Below, piece by piece: positions 21,520 through 32,300 of a stretch of 64,000 bases of DNA. The DNA is from Chalciporus piperatus (Eukaryota; Basidiomycota; Agaricomycetes; Boletales; Boletaceae), in contig JBBPTG010000080.1 of the NCBI GenBank assembly GCA_038093975.1, forward strand, positions 55,866-119,865. The letters are read 5' to 3'. A program made the position numbers and the translations under genes. Below the pieces are notes generated by a model. That model did not search any database. It was not told where the DNA came from and saw only the letters and a program-made list of their open reading frames with translations. Positions within the stretch are counted from its first letter, which is position 1, and the number at the start of each line of letters is the position of its first letter.

Positions 21520-22581
21520 CTAACGACGAGAGCCCATAATGGTCTGCGAGGGAAACGCTGAAACACGATCACCCAACAAAACCGCGTAAGAGGGGGCAAT
21601 CTCCTCTATGAAGCGCCAGTAACGAAGGAAGGCATCAGAACGCCATCGACCGAGCAACTGAACAACGTGAGGAGGGACACCACGAAGGAGCAACTCTGTA
21701 GTCCCGCCAATGCGGAAACAGTGCCCAGAAATCGCAGGGAAACCCAGCGGAGACCAAACGCCATTACAAACCGCTAGGAACTTGCGACGGGTCAAGGGAA
21801 CCAGCTGACCATCTTGAGAGTACGCGAACAGATGCGACACAGGAGCAGGAGCGTTAACGGCGAGGTGCGTATCGAGCGCGGCGAGGGAGTTAGAGGGACC
21901 ACGCTGCGCACCAAGGAAGACATCCTCTCCCGAGTCCTTGCCGACCTTAGTGAAAGGCAGGTGGCAAATGCGGGACAGGCCAGAGGGGGAAAGCGGGCGC
22001 AGACAGTCGAGGGAGGGGAAACGTGATGAGGAAAACGAGGCGACGGAGTCAGGCAGGAGCTCCCCAAGGCGGCATTGACTCCAGTAGGCAATGCAAGCTG
22101 CAGCACGGACGGCAGCAAACAGAGGCACCGACGGGTCCAAAGAGGTGCAAAGAACGTCCAGCATATCCTGAGCGACTGGGGGACGTAGGGCGCGACGAGA
22201 GGACGCGGGCGTGCAACGATCGGCGGCGGACAGAGTGTATTGAAGACGCAGCGCTCCATTCCAAGGTGCACCATTCAGAAGGTGCCAAGCACGGACACCG
22301 TTGATGTCACTGCGGATGGCGCCGCCAGAGCGTGTGCCAGCGCTGTCAGCGACGAAGGCGCAAAGGAGGAACTCGTTAGCGGGCAAGCAGCAGGCAGGGG
22401 AGACACCTTGCGAAGCGCAAAAGATGCGGAACCGCATGATCCCGCGGTCGTAGAGGGAGCGCGTCGAGGGGGCCCATGCGTTGACGATGACATTAGAGAT
22501 CGAGGATTCAAGGTGAGGATGAGAGGCCGCAGAAGGCTCAAAGGAAACTACAGGCATGACGCGGGAGAGACGAGGGTGCAC
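21520..22581 (-). CDS. Tyrosine recombinase of Ngaro element
   Basis: The frame is intact, 353 residues from MHPRLSRVMPVVS to TIMGSRR. Catalytic residues can be placed: the first Arg in YWSQCRLGELLP, the HxxR box in SGHCFRIGGT, the GRW box in LLGRWRSDAF, and the nucleophilic Tyr in LRYWRF. This enzyme would integrate the circular cDNA of the element by site-specific recombination. The N-terminal part (around SLYDRGIMRFRIFCASQGV) looks like a SAM-like core-binding domain. It lies 3' of the RT gene, as in Ngaro and unlike copia/gypsy elements. Confidence 0.88.
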   Translation of the reverse strand: MHPRLSRVMPVVSFEPSAASHPHLESSISNVIVNAWAPSTRSLYDRGIMRFRIFCASQGVSPACCLPANEFLLCAFVADSAGTRSGGAIRSDINGVRAWHLLNGAPWNGALRLQYTLSAADRCTPASSRRALRPPVAQDMLDVLCTSLDPSVPLFAAVRAAACIAYWSQCRLGELLPDSVASFSSSRFPSLDCLRPLSPSGLSRICHLPFTKVGKDSGEDVFLGAQRGPSNSLAALDTHLAVNAPAPVSHLFAYSQDGQLVPLTRRKFLAVCNGVWSPLGFPAISGHCFRIGGTTELLLRGVPPHVVQLLGRWRSDAFLRYWRFIEEIAPSYAVLLGDRVSAFPSQTIMGSRR

Positions 22582-22729
22582 AGGGCTTACGGCGAGAAGA
22601 TCAAGATAGTGAGATAGTCAGGAGGAGGCTGACCACATTAAGAAGCTACACGAGGCTGACATGGTACGAATACTGCAGAATAATGACATAACAATAGCGA
22701 CACAGGATGCGCCATATGAGAGACCAGAG

Positions 22730-25112
22730 TTAAGAAACGTCGCGCGGGATGGGATGAACAGTCAGGAAAGGACGAAGCGGAAAAGGCAGGCGAGGAGTAA
22801 ATGAAAAATTGCGAGACGAAGAAGGGAAACAGCCGCGCGAGGGACCGTCAGCAGGGTTGTCGGCTGAGGCGATATATGAGATCGAGAACCAGATCCGGAA
22901 CTCGAGGAAGCCGTTGATAATACGCCGCAGTACCAAGTTCTGCTGGGAGTTGCGAGACAAACCGGCGGCCAAAGCGCCTACAACACCTTGGTTATCCGAA
23001 CGTAAAGTGAAGTGAGCACCACGAAAGCCGGCAGCGACAATAGCGAGAAGGGCGAGTTCGATCGCGACCATTTCGGCCCAACCGATGTCGCGACCCTCAC
23101 CCTTCCAGTCAGGAGACAGGCGCCAGGCGAGCACGCGATCCTCGAAAACGAAACCGATACCCCAGGACGAGGAAGCGTCAACGAAAATGGAAGAAGGATG
23201 AAGATCGGGTGCGAGCGAGATCGAACGACCACAGGAGGAGAGGGAGAGTTGGCCATGCCACCAGGCGATGTCCTCCAGAACGGCCTTAGGGATACGGCGA
23301 CGAGAGAAACGCGAGGAAGTCGAAAAGGAGGCAGCAAAGCGATAAAGGCTAGGAAGATGCGAACGGGAACCGACGATGACGACGGCACAGTGATTTAAGG
23401 TGCCTATGAGGACCTCGCAGTCATGGTGGGAAACCGAGGAGTCGCTTGACCACGATGCCAGACGAGTCAGATACTTTGAACGCTTACTATCTGGGAGGGA
23501 AACGTGCTTGAGTTCGAGATCCCAGATGAAACCGAGGTAGGGGAAACGGGCGGAGAAATCGATGAACTTCTTGGCGGCCCAGGGCCAGCCAAGATCATCT
23601 GCGATTTGCCAAATCAGAGAGGAGTCGTACAAAAACTGCGAGAAAGAGACGATTCAGCAAGGGCAACACGGAGAAAGCCGCTAAGAGAGGGAGGGCGGAG
23701 AGACCAACCACAGGCAAACCATCCATGTAGCGGATGGGGTAGCGGAAGAAAACGAAATCATCAGCCCAATTGATGAGGTCCTGGATGGATTTGAAGCGAT
23801 AAATGCAAACGATACCGTCCGCGCAGTGGCCGAAGATGCCGGATGAGCTGCAACAACCAAAACAGCAGCAGTGGTCGATGTACACTTTACCGTCCCAGAG
23901 AATACAGACGTGCAAACGGTCGACTGGGGCGACGGGCATGCGGCGGTGCGCAGCGTCAACGTCGAACACCGCAGCTTGAGCGCCAGCGGGAGAGCGAGCC
24001 ACGAGGAGGAAGCAGTCGGAGAAGGAGCCCCAGTCGCAGGGAAAGGAAGAGGAATCAATCTCAGAATTGACAGAGTGAATGGAAGGATCGCTACGAGGAA
24101 AGGAATGATCTTGAATGAGACGAGGCTTGCCGGTAGTAGAATGAAAGACGACGCCGAGAGGGGAAGTACGAAAAGGACCAAATAAGGATTCAAAGACCAA
24201 AGGATCGAAGGGAGGGGAGTAGCGCCCGGCGGCGAGCTCCTTCTCGATCTGAGCTGAAATAAAGGACGAGTTTTCAAAGGCGGACTTATGGTTCGGAGGC
24301 ATGAATGAGGAAGAAATGGTAGATGAAACGCCGAGGCGGAAACCGAGACGAAGACCTTCAGGGATGTCAGAAAAACGTGACCAGACCGCGTCCCCGCAGG
24401 CACGGAGCATCTCCTCCCATTTATCGGGGAGAAGAGGGGTCACGATTGGGAAGAACTCAGCCGGAAGGGTGGGATTGGGCGTTGTGATCGCCCGCTCCAC
24501 ACACAGAGCAGAGGTGGCAGTGCTTGCAGTCGAAGGAGGAGCAGCCACGGAGGCCGTTCCAACTATAGCAGTAGGAGCGGCCCTGGGAGTCGAGCCAGAC
24601 TCCTTTGGGATTGCGAGACACCCAGCCATTGGAGGAGGAGGGACACTCCTTGGTGAGATGGGAACCGAGACAAACGAAGCATTTACCGTGCCTGTCAACG
24701 GCGTAGGGGTATGATGGACGGGATGCAGGACGGGAACCGCCCGAGGAGATGGATGGAGCGGGTGCGGAGGAGCGAGAGGACGAGCTGCCCGAAAAGCTGC
24801 CTGAACCGCTGCCAGTGGTCCCGACCGAGGTGCTGGGGAGTGAACCCCGAAAGGAATTGCGCAATTCCCGCGACTCGAGAAGATGGAGGCGAGCTTCGAG
24901 AGTAGACTCCCTCTTCTCCTTGAGCTGCAAAGCGCAGAAGTTCCACAGTTCCAGATGGAAGTCCCCGGGATTGAACACACTAGAGTTCTGGAAGTACATC
25001 TTGCGAAGTTGGATGCAATACGCGCGCCAAACATCGAATTTGCTCGTGAAGTTATGGGAAGAAGTGACGAGCGCGAAGTGCTTGTGGAAAGCGTCCGCAA
25101 TCGCCCCAGCAT
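22730..25112 (-). CDS. Reverse transcriptase and RNase H of Ngaro element
   Basis: Reverse transcriptase motifs in order are TGKPRLIQDHSFP, AVFDVDAAHRRMPV (motif A Asp) and NWADDFVFFR (the usual xxDD box). RNase H follows: IFVDASSSWGIGF, AEMVAIELALL, LRSDNQGVVGAL and ADNPADGPSRG, giving Asp-Glu-Asp-Asp. The RT and RNase H frames differ by one base. A 76-base intron at 23636-23711 (GT donor, CTCGCAG acceptor) would fuse them in frame as YMDGLP then FLYDSSLIWQIADDLGWPW. The true N-terminus is uncertain: the frame overlaps the gag end (24457-25112), and conserved RT sequence starts only near 24480. Start by frameshift from gag or by an internal start is possible. Confidence 0.85.
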
Positions 25113-26485
25113 TGGGATTAGGGAGGTGGGCGCGAATCAAGCGAGGGAAGATCGACGCCGCTTCGCGATATGCGTCAGTGGACATGAAGAATTCATCTTC
25201 TTCCTTGACCGCGCGCGGCTCGCTAGTGAAATGGAGGAGAGCCCGCGAGGAGGCAGTGGCAAGGCAATGAATAGGGATATGCGAGGTCCAACCTTCACGA
25301 AGGAGTCTGACAACATGGGGATGGTCGATGAGGTCATCAGGGGAGATGAGCCGAGCGAGCCCAGAAACAGGAGGCGCGGAAAGGGGGGGTGCACGCGAGC
25401 GCGAAACGAGCCCAAGGAGATGAGCGGGATCGGAAATAAAATCACGTTGAGATGATACTAGATAAGAGTAAGGTGTGAGCCAAGTGCGGCAAAGAGGTGC
25501 CAAGAGGGCGGCGGGTAAAGAAGGACGAGGCATAAGGCAGATGCTCACGTGAAGGTAAGGGGAAGAAGCCCGAAGATGCGGGAGATGAGGGGCCCTGGGG
25601 CAACCCAGGAAGGCCCAGTAGGGAAAGAACAGCGGATTGAAGATCCTCGCGGGATAACGCACGAGGAGACGATGCAGCCAGCGGAGAAGAAAAAGAAGGA
25701 TTCAGAGAGGTGGACGCCCCAGGAGTTGATGGCGCAAAGAAGGAATTCATCGAGGAAGGGATAGCCCCAGGAGTTGTGGGCGCGAGGAAGGAACTTGCAG
25801 AAGACGAGGTCACAGGAGTCGCGGGAGCGATCATGATGGATGGAGGCGAGAAGGCGCGAGATTTACCTTTGTCGACGGCGGTAGCTTTCTTGGGAGAACT
25901 CGCGGTCTTCTTGGGAGGGCTCGCGTTCTTCTTGGGAGAGCTAGCAGCGGCTGTCGAAGAGCCTGTCGGGTTGACTAGAGTCGGTGACACCGAAGCTAGA
26001 GTTTCGTTCGAGGAAGGAGTTGAGGGGGAGGCTAAGGAGAGGCAGACACTTGGTGAGCTAGAGACGCCGAGAGAGCTGGTGGTGGCGGCGAGTTTCTGCT
26101 CGGCGAGCTTCTGGTCGGCGAGCTTCTGGTTGGACTTGGTCACGGAACGAGTATTGCGGTTTCCTCCCGGGGAGACAGGGACAGAAGCCTGGCGAGATCG
26201 TTTTGCGGGAGGGGGAGCGGTCGGAGGCGCAGAGAAACCCCCGACTGCAGGAGGTGAAGGCTGTCTAGCGCGGCGAGAACCTACCTGGGGAGAATGCAGC
26301 AGGGAGCTGCCAGACTCGAGAATGAGAGATTCGATGGTGGAGGAGTCAAGGGCTCCGCCGGTGATATCGTCGTCTAAAACGCCGAATTCGGCGTCGTCGA
26401 TGTTGGAACTCAAACGCTCGCCCGCCGGGAAAGGCGCGCGATTAGGTCGATGCGGAGGGGTACGGGCAATGGAGGAAGAAGGCAT
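24457..26485 (-). CDS. Gag-like nucleocapsid protein of Ngaro element
   Basis: There are two frames. The first starts at 26485 (MPSSSIARTPPHRPNRAPFP); an upstream Met at 26578 lies inside the A1 repeat. It is Ser/Pro/Lys-rich and low in complexity. The second contains the structured part (FDVWRAYCIQLRKMYF) and a cysteine-rich end: CFVCLGSHLTKEC, then CKHCHLCSVCGAGDHNAQSH. A 91-base intron, 25458-25548 (GTGAGC donor, ATCTAG acceptor), joins them in frame as TACCTTCAC to TATCATCTC, giving PLPS-L-SSQRDFIS. The zinc-knuckle pair fits nucleic-acid binding of a retroelement Gag. The splice is inferred; alternatively one frame is broken. Confidence 0.72.
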
Positions 26486-26520
26486 GGGAGTGGCGGGATG
26501 AAGATACGCGAGATAGAGGT

Positions 26521-26633
26521 AAGGAGAACCAACGGAGATCAAGACATATGGGGATCGGCGTGAACCGAAACCCGACACTGCACGAGTCTCGGCTCTGTCC
26601 GAGCTCGTGCCTCGCCCTCAGATCCTCATACTC
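26521..26633 (-). repeat. Split direct repeat A1 (113 bp), outer 5' end
   Basis: It is identical to 21123-21235 and lies 36 bases upstream of the chosen gag start. Confidence 0.9.
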
Positions 26634-27278
26634 ATGCCTGTACATATGCAATTAATAAAATGCACGTGACCACCAACATCGTCGGAGTTCTAAATTCCCT
26701 CGAAATGTGGAGATACGTTTCCGGCGGTTACTAGCGAGTTTCCGAGTGAACCCCAAGTGAACGTGTGAACCCTAGTCTACCCTAGCGTTGCCCTAGTGAA
26801 CCCCCCTGGGGGCTCAGTAGAGAGATTAGCTCGACACTGTGCCTGAGGCCTGACATGTCGTCGGTATTTTTGCCTATCTCACCGGTACATATATCCACCC
26901 TTTACCAAGCTTTACCCCAAAATATACCTTTAAATCCACCAAGCGCCCCTCTCTTACCAACATCTTACCGATCGCCCTCCCATCACTTCCACCGAATAAC
27001 TCCGTTGTTCGAGCCATATTCGGTCGTGTTTAGAAAGCTGCCTGGTCCTTTCCGAGTCGACTGACGGGTTTTTGCGTGATTGCGTTTGCCCCATGATCGA
27101 CTCCGCTCAAGGAACACCAAGCAACCGGGTGCATTCCGCTGACGCACCGAGTCTCACAGTCCAACCTTGGTCCAACCTGTGACCTGAGAAGCTTGATTAA
27201 GGTAGGCGACGTGATAAAATACGAGCGACGTTTTTTACTCACCGCTACTAAGTAGCACCACAGCCCATCCAATTTATT
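26634..27278. other. Intergenic between Ngaro element and SDHAF4
   Basis: No gene is seen. Bases 26735-26810 contain three GTGAACCC words and three CCCTAG words in a short C-rich stretch. The right part should be the SDHAF4 promoter. Confidence 0.4.
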
Positions 27279-27674
27279 ATGCACTTCTCCATCCTATCCA
27301 TGCCGCTTCGGCTCGGCCCGTCAATGTCCCTCTCGCCGCTCAGAGTTCATTCGATGTTCCGTCCGCGAACATATGCATCTTCGGGGTTGATAAGGCCCTC
27401 TCCTCCACCACTGCCACGCGAACAGCAGCGAGAATTCGAGGAGCTTCAACGCGCAGCACAAATGCCTCTCTCCTCGTCCAGGTTGTCCCACGGGGACACG
27501 GAAGCAGAGCTCGCACTTCATCCCGATGCGAGGAAACCAGTGAAGCCGGACTTTGAGGGCGATATCAATCCTCTCACAGGCGAGCAGGGAGGACCTAAGA
27601 AGGAGCCTGTGAAGAAGTGGGTAGAGGAAAACGACGGTGATTGGAGTTTCAAAGGCAGGGTATCCGACTTTTAG
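27279..27674 (+). CDS. SDHAF4: Succinate dehydrogenase assembly factor 4, mitochondrial
   Basis: This is an intronless frame of 131 residues. The C-terminus carries the family signature: DFEGDINPLTGEQGGPKKEP, then KKW and DGDWSFKGRVSDF as the very end. The N-terminus (MHFSILSMPLRLGPSMSLSP, with several Arg and no acidic residues) is a likely mitochondrial presequence. Downstream Met codons at 27300 and 27324 are possible alternative starts. SDHAF4 (yeast Sdh8) binds flavinylated Sdh1 and promotes its assembly with Sdh2. SDHAF2, which acts one step earlier by helping FAD attachment, is encoded 19 kb away in this same window. Confidence 0.92.
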   Translation: MHFSILSMPLRLGPSMSLSPLRVHSMFRPRTYASSGLIRPSPPPLPREQQREFEELQRAAQMPLSSSRLSHGDTEAELALHPDARKPVKPDFEGDINPLTGEQGGPKKEPVKKWVEENDGDWSFKGRVSDF

Positions 27675-27929
27675 AGATGGTATATACTGCATTACGCGAA
27701 TTCGATGTTCAATACTCGTTCGTCCAACGTTCGTCAGCTTTGAACTACCCTTCGTGGTAGCCACAGTCTTTGACTCTCTACTGAATTATTTCTCCAGTTC
27801 TGTGACCTTGCGAGAACCAGGATAACTTGCATCAAGTTACATTATCAGTATTGGACAAGAAAGCTACAAATGCATCGTGAAAGTAGACTAGAAACATTTT
27901 TTACCCCTGAATAAACACACGAGCATCAC

Positions 27930-28542
27930 TCATCGTCTGATTCCACGAGCTGCTGGAACACCACGACCGCGACGAGCTTTAAGCAAAAAAAGTTAGCAAA
28001 CGCCACGATATCATGAACTATAGAAATAATCACCGTTTGCTGGGAAAAGAGAATGATTAGCACGTGTTCGCGAACTTAAAATACGAAATAACGAACCTCT
28101 CATGATGGTAGCACGTCCACGGGCTGTACCAATACCTCGCCCACGCATGGCATTCGGGCCAACACGTTTGAACCTGTTGAACCTCAGTCGCTGCACCAAG
28201 AAAGGACTTCAATGAGACTCACATCGGCGCATTCTGGAGCATATCTGGTACGATGAAAAACCTGACCATACTTCCCCTGATATAAACTTGATCTAGCTGG
28301 GATACGCGACCATCTCGTCCGGTCACCGTGATATCCTTCAAGGATATATTGAGATTGTCTTCAGCTAGAAGGTAAACGATCAGAGGAGTCCAATGCGATC
28401 AGGAATATGATGATCTGAGATTCACGACACCTTCTGCAAGTTTTCCACGATACAGCTGGCCAGTCTTGAGCTCTACGGTGACGATATGACCCAAAGACTC
28501 GTGCAATAGTTTAACGGGAACACCAAGGCCTGCGGTCGTCAT
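27930..28542 (-). CDS. SMD3: Small nuclear ribonucleoprotein Sm-D3
   Basis: This is a core spliceosomal Sm-ring subunit. It starts at 28542 with [20 protein letters not shown]. The Sm1 motif is [17 protein letters not shown]; the Sm2 motif is [21 protein letters not shown], reached after one intron. After [20 protein letters not shown] the tail is an RG-rich run ending [14 protein letters not shown], with stop at 27930-27932. Between ATIMRG and the RG tail there are two 57-base introns (28040-28096 and 27977-28033) flanking a 6-base exon CAAACG. Each intron has a CTAAT or CTAAC branch point. Skipping the 6-base exon also keeps the frame. The length is normal for the family. Confidence 0.92.
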
Positions 28543-28563
28543 TGTTTTTTGTGGTGGTGAGCG

Positions 28564-28691
28564 GCGAGTATGTTATTTGGGAATATTTGTCGGACTACAG
28601 CCTTCAGATATCGCTGTATATGGTAATATTACCATATACAGCGATATCTGAAGGCTGTAGTCCGACAAATATTCCCAAATAACATACTCGC
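28564..28691. repeat. Perfect palindrome, 64-bp arms, no spacer
   Basis: 28564-28627 is the exact reverse complement of 28628-28691; the centre is TGGTAATATTACCA. It begins 21 bases upstream of the Sm-D3 start codon, so one arm is the native 5' region of that gene and the other an inverted copy. Confidence 0.9.
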
Positions 28692-29319
28692 AAGTACTCC
28701 GCACAGTATAACTCGTTCATCCTGGTCTGATCATGAGTTAGTACTCAGTGCTGGGACGGCCATTTGTCGGGGAGGCTCTGCGAGGCTCTATGTGCCTGGA
28801 TGACCTGTAGAGCCTACCGTGCTGGTTACAGTTTCTTGGCTGACTCTGGCGAGAAGCGTTACTTCTATCGATCGCTTGAACTACTCAACAATATTGCTTG
28901 GCAACATGTCACTAGCATCATGCAGAGCCGCCTGAGTCGGCCTGAGACAATCCTGTTACTTAGTATTAAGGGCGCCCTATCAGTGGCCCTTGTGGGAAGT
29001 GCCAGTGGACTCTGACCAAACCGCCCCGAAAAAGCTTCGTCGCGCTGAGGAAATCCGAGAGCAAGGTTGTTTCACGGGCTTAGGTGTCTGAAAGCTGATG
29101 GTTTGGTGCGAGAACAGGTAGTATTAGTATCAGGTTTGCGAGACTCATCATGATCGTGGAACTAAAATTCCGGGTTTTGTTTAACCGGATTCTGGTGCTG
29201 CCAGGGTGGAAACTATCTCATATCAACCGCATCGACTGTCATATGAGGTCTGCCGTGGGAGACTAGGAAACCACCGTGCTGCGACCGAATTCAGGCGTCC
29301 GTTCATTTCGATTGTCTCG
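28692..29319. other. Intergenic, no supported gene
   Basis: This lies upstream of the CLC gene. One short frame (28764-29015) has no recognisable domain and no splice partners. Confidence 0.4.
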
Positions 29320-32300
29320 ATGTCGTTGCGTGGAAGGCGCTCAACTTCCTTGCAGTCGCTGGTCAATGCACACGAGGAGGACCCACCAAGAGGTCCTTTC
29401 AGTGGTCCTTCTTCTATTGGCTGGCGCAGACAACGCCTTCTTCGAATTGGGAGTAGCAGCATCATAGAGAACCCTCCTCAGGGCGACACCGGGCCCGACG
29501 AAAGATCCTCATTACGCGTTTCCACCCACGATGGAAACTACGGATCAATACCTCATGCACGACCTCCGCTTGGGTTACGTTCTGCCAGCACCCTCAGTCG
29601 TCGTAATCTTCCGCCACTACCAAGTCTTGCGATTAGGCAAGGAACATTCTCGGAACCTTCCACTCCGGTGCCACACTCTCCAACGTCTTTACGCGCCAAC
29701 GTCGCCCGACGTCTTTCTCAGAGGCCCATCTCTGCATATGACGCTCCCCTCGTTCGTTCCAAGTTTTCCGAGACGGAAGATGATATCAACGTTCGGATCA
29801 ATGGTTTCCGCGTCTGGTATTCCTCATTTTCGTCAATCGACTGGTTACACGACGCCATCAAGGATTCGGTCCGGTTCTCTCGACTAAGGCGCGGAAAATC
29901 TGTTCGTGCACGTCTGCGTCTGGCTTTTGACAAGAGTTTGGGGTGGATAATCGTTACAATCGTTGGCTTCTTGACCGCTGTCATCGCCTTCCTCGTCGTG
30001 CGCGCCGAGCAGTGGTTCTTTGATGCGAAATATGGATATTGTACCACTGGGTGGTGGAAAGCTACGCGTTTTTGCTGTCCTACTGTTCAAGGATCGCATT
30101 CTGCCTTCGAACCCACGTGTTCTGATTGGGTTGACTGGTCTGACGCATTGACTTCATGGACGAATCACAAGCATGGCGAGAGTGATACTCTTGAATACCT
30201 CATGTATACCTTCGTCGCGGTATGTTTCTCCTGTGAAGTTACGCGGGGTACTTATTCATAGCTTTAATCTGACTAGGTCCTTTGGGCGACGATCTCTGCG
30301 CTTCTTACTATCCATTTGACTGCCTCAACGTCATTTACCACCCGTAAAGATTCTGGGGTCTTGTCACCTCAGTTCGATACGAATGACAAACAGGTCGTCT
30401 CTCCCAAGCGTAAAGTGTTGTATTATGTACGTGGACGATCTATAGGTCAAGATAGATGGTCTTACGGTCCAAAAGGCTGCAGGAAGTGGTATACCCGAGA
30501 TCAAGACGATTCTTTCAGGTATTCATTATCAAGCCTCCCCCGTTAGGCGTTGACTGGAGCGCCATCCTGCGCACAGGTTTCGTCATCCATGGGTACCTTG
30601 GTGCTCGTACTCTTTTTACCAAGTCCTTCGGTCTGGCGCTATCAGTCGGTTCCGGTCTATCGCTTGGTCTGTACCATATTGTCAAAATATTGTCTTTTGC
30701 TACCCACTAACTACTATCAGGCAAGGAAGGACCCTTCGTTCACATCGCAAGTTGCGTTGGCAACATTGTTAGTCGGTATCATAAGAAGTACGAGAACAAT
30801 GAAGGTGTGTCTCCTCCGTATGAATATCGACGTGTCCATCTGAAAATCTTGAACAGCCAAGCGACGCGAAATCCTCAGCGCCGCTTGCGCTGCTGGTGTT
30901 GCCGTCGCGTTCGGAGCGCCTATTGGTGGCACATTGTTTAGCTTGGAGGAAGTCTCGTATTACTTCCCTCCAAAGGTCAGTGGTTCGCTCATCTCCCCAC
31001 ATGACCGCCTAACCTATTCCGATACCAGGTGATGTGGCGAAGGTATGGTTATCAACCTTCTGTGAAGGCGCTCTAACCTCTGTATCTTCAGCTTTTTCTG
31101 TGCAATGATTGCTGCCATCACTTTGAGATTCCTGGATCCCTTCGGGACCGGCAAGCTTGTGCTTTTCCAGGTCACATACGACAAAGTAATTCCTGCCATC
31201 TTCAGACAACCCAGTGCTAAGCGTTTTGTAGGATTGGCATGCTTATGAACTCGTGTTTTTCGTGCTTCTTGGAGCCATTGGTGTATGATGTTGCCTTCGC
31301 TCACCAATCTCTCACTTAAACCTACCAGGGCATATATGGCGCGTATTTCTCCAAACTAAACGTCCGCTGGAGTCGCGAGATCCGCAGCAAGACATGGATG
31401 AAATCGCATCCCATCTTGGAGGTCATCCTGGTGAATTGCACACGGCATTGCGCTGTATATTACTAACAATACCAGGTTACTCTCGTCACCGCAATGTTTT
31501 GCTTCATGAACCCATTTACTCGAATGGGAGGCACAGAGCTTGTTTATACCCTCTTTTCAGAGTGCCGGACAGGTGGAGCAGACGATCTCTCCGGTTTGTG
31601 TGTACTTGACCCAGGAAACTGGCAAGAAATTTGGCCAGTCGTCCAGGCTATCTCAATGTCCATGATCGTGAAAGGCGTATTAACGATCATCACCTTCGGC
31701 ATCAAAGTGCCTGCTGGGATCTTCATCCCCACACTGGGTGTCGGTGCTTGTGCTGGGCGTATTTTGGGTATTGCTATTCAGCATCTGCAATGGCGTTACC
31801 CGAAGAGTGCTATTTTCGCTGCCTGTGATGGGTACACGGATTGTGTCCAACCTGGACTGTATGCCATGGTTGGTGCAGCAGCAGCATTATCTGGTGTCAC
31901 GGTCCGCATCTTCGTTTTCTGTTTGTTTTGCGACACCTAACGATCATTTGAATTTCGTAGCGGACGACAGTTTCACTCGCTGTTATCATGTTCGAATTGA
32001 CAGATACCCTTACATATGTAGTGCCAGTTATGCTTTCTGTACTGGCTGCAAAAACGGTCGCCGATGCGCTGGAACCAAAGGGAATCTATGATCTTGTTAT
32101 TGAGTGCGTCATTGAGGATGATATTTTCGTCAAAGCGGCCAAGACTGATCTGGGCCCCTCCCTCTTCTAGCTTGTCTCAACTTCCCTATCTAGACGCCAA
32201 ACACGAGTACCTCTGGTCCCACTTTTCGATCAACGATGTTGTACGTCCACTCCTTCGTGTCCATTGGATTTCAATCAACGTTGTACAGACGGACCGTGGC

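Larger units (their letters stand above)
20865..26633 (-). mobile_element. Ngaro-type tyrosine-recombinase retrotransposon, apparently full length
   Basis: Reading on the minus strand, the order is A1 repeat (26633-26521), gag, reverse transcriptase with RNase H, tyrosine recombinase, B1 repeat (21392-21234), A2 repeat (21235-21123), B2 repeat (21023-20865). This A1-genes-B1-A2-B2 layout, the split direct repeat, together with a tyrosine recombinase in place of a DDE integrase and no methyltransferase, defines the Ngaro group of the DIRS order. Both A copies (113 bp) and both B copies (159 bp) look identical base for base, so insertion was recent. No target duplication is expected. The frame breaks can be explained by short introns, so the element may be functional. 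Confidence 0.9.

Noticed and set aside
23012..26501. Long plus-strand frames opposite the Ngaro genes
   Set aside because: They mirror the coding strand of gag and RT and contain no recognisable domain.
28764..29015. 83-codon frame between Sm-D3 and CLC
   Set aside because: It stands alone, has no domain and no nearby splice partners.
30523..30580. Apparent frameshift in the CLC gene after the GSGIPE motif
   Set aside because: The segment is a short GT-AG intron; removing it joins ILSG directly to FVIHGYLG, the expected family sequence.
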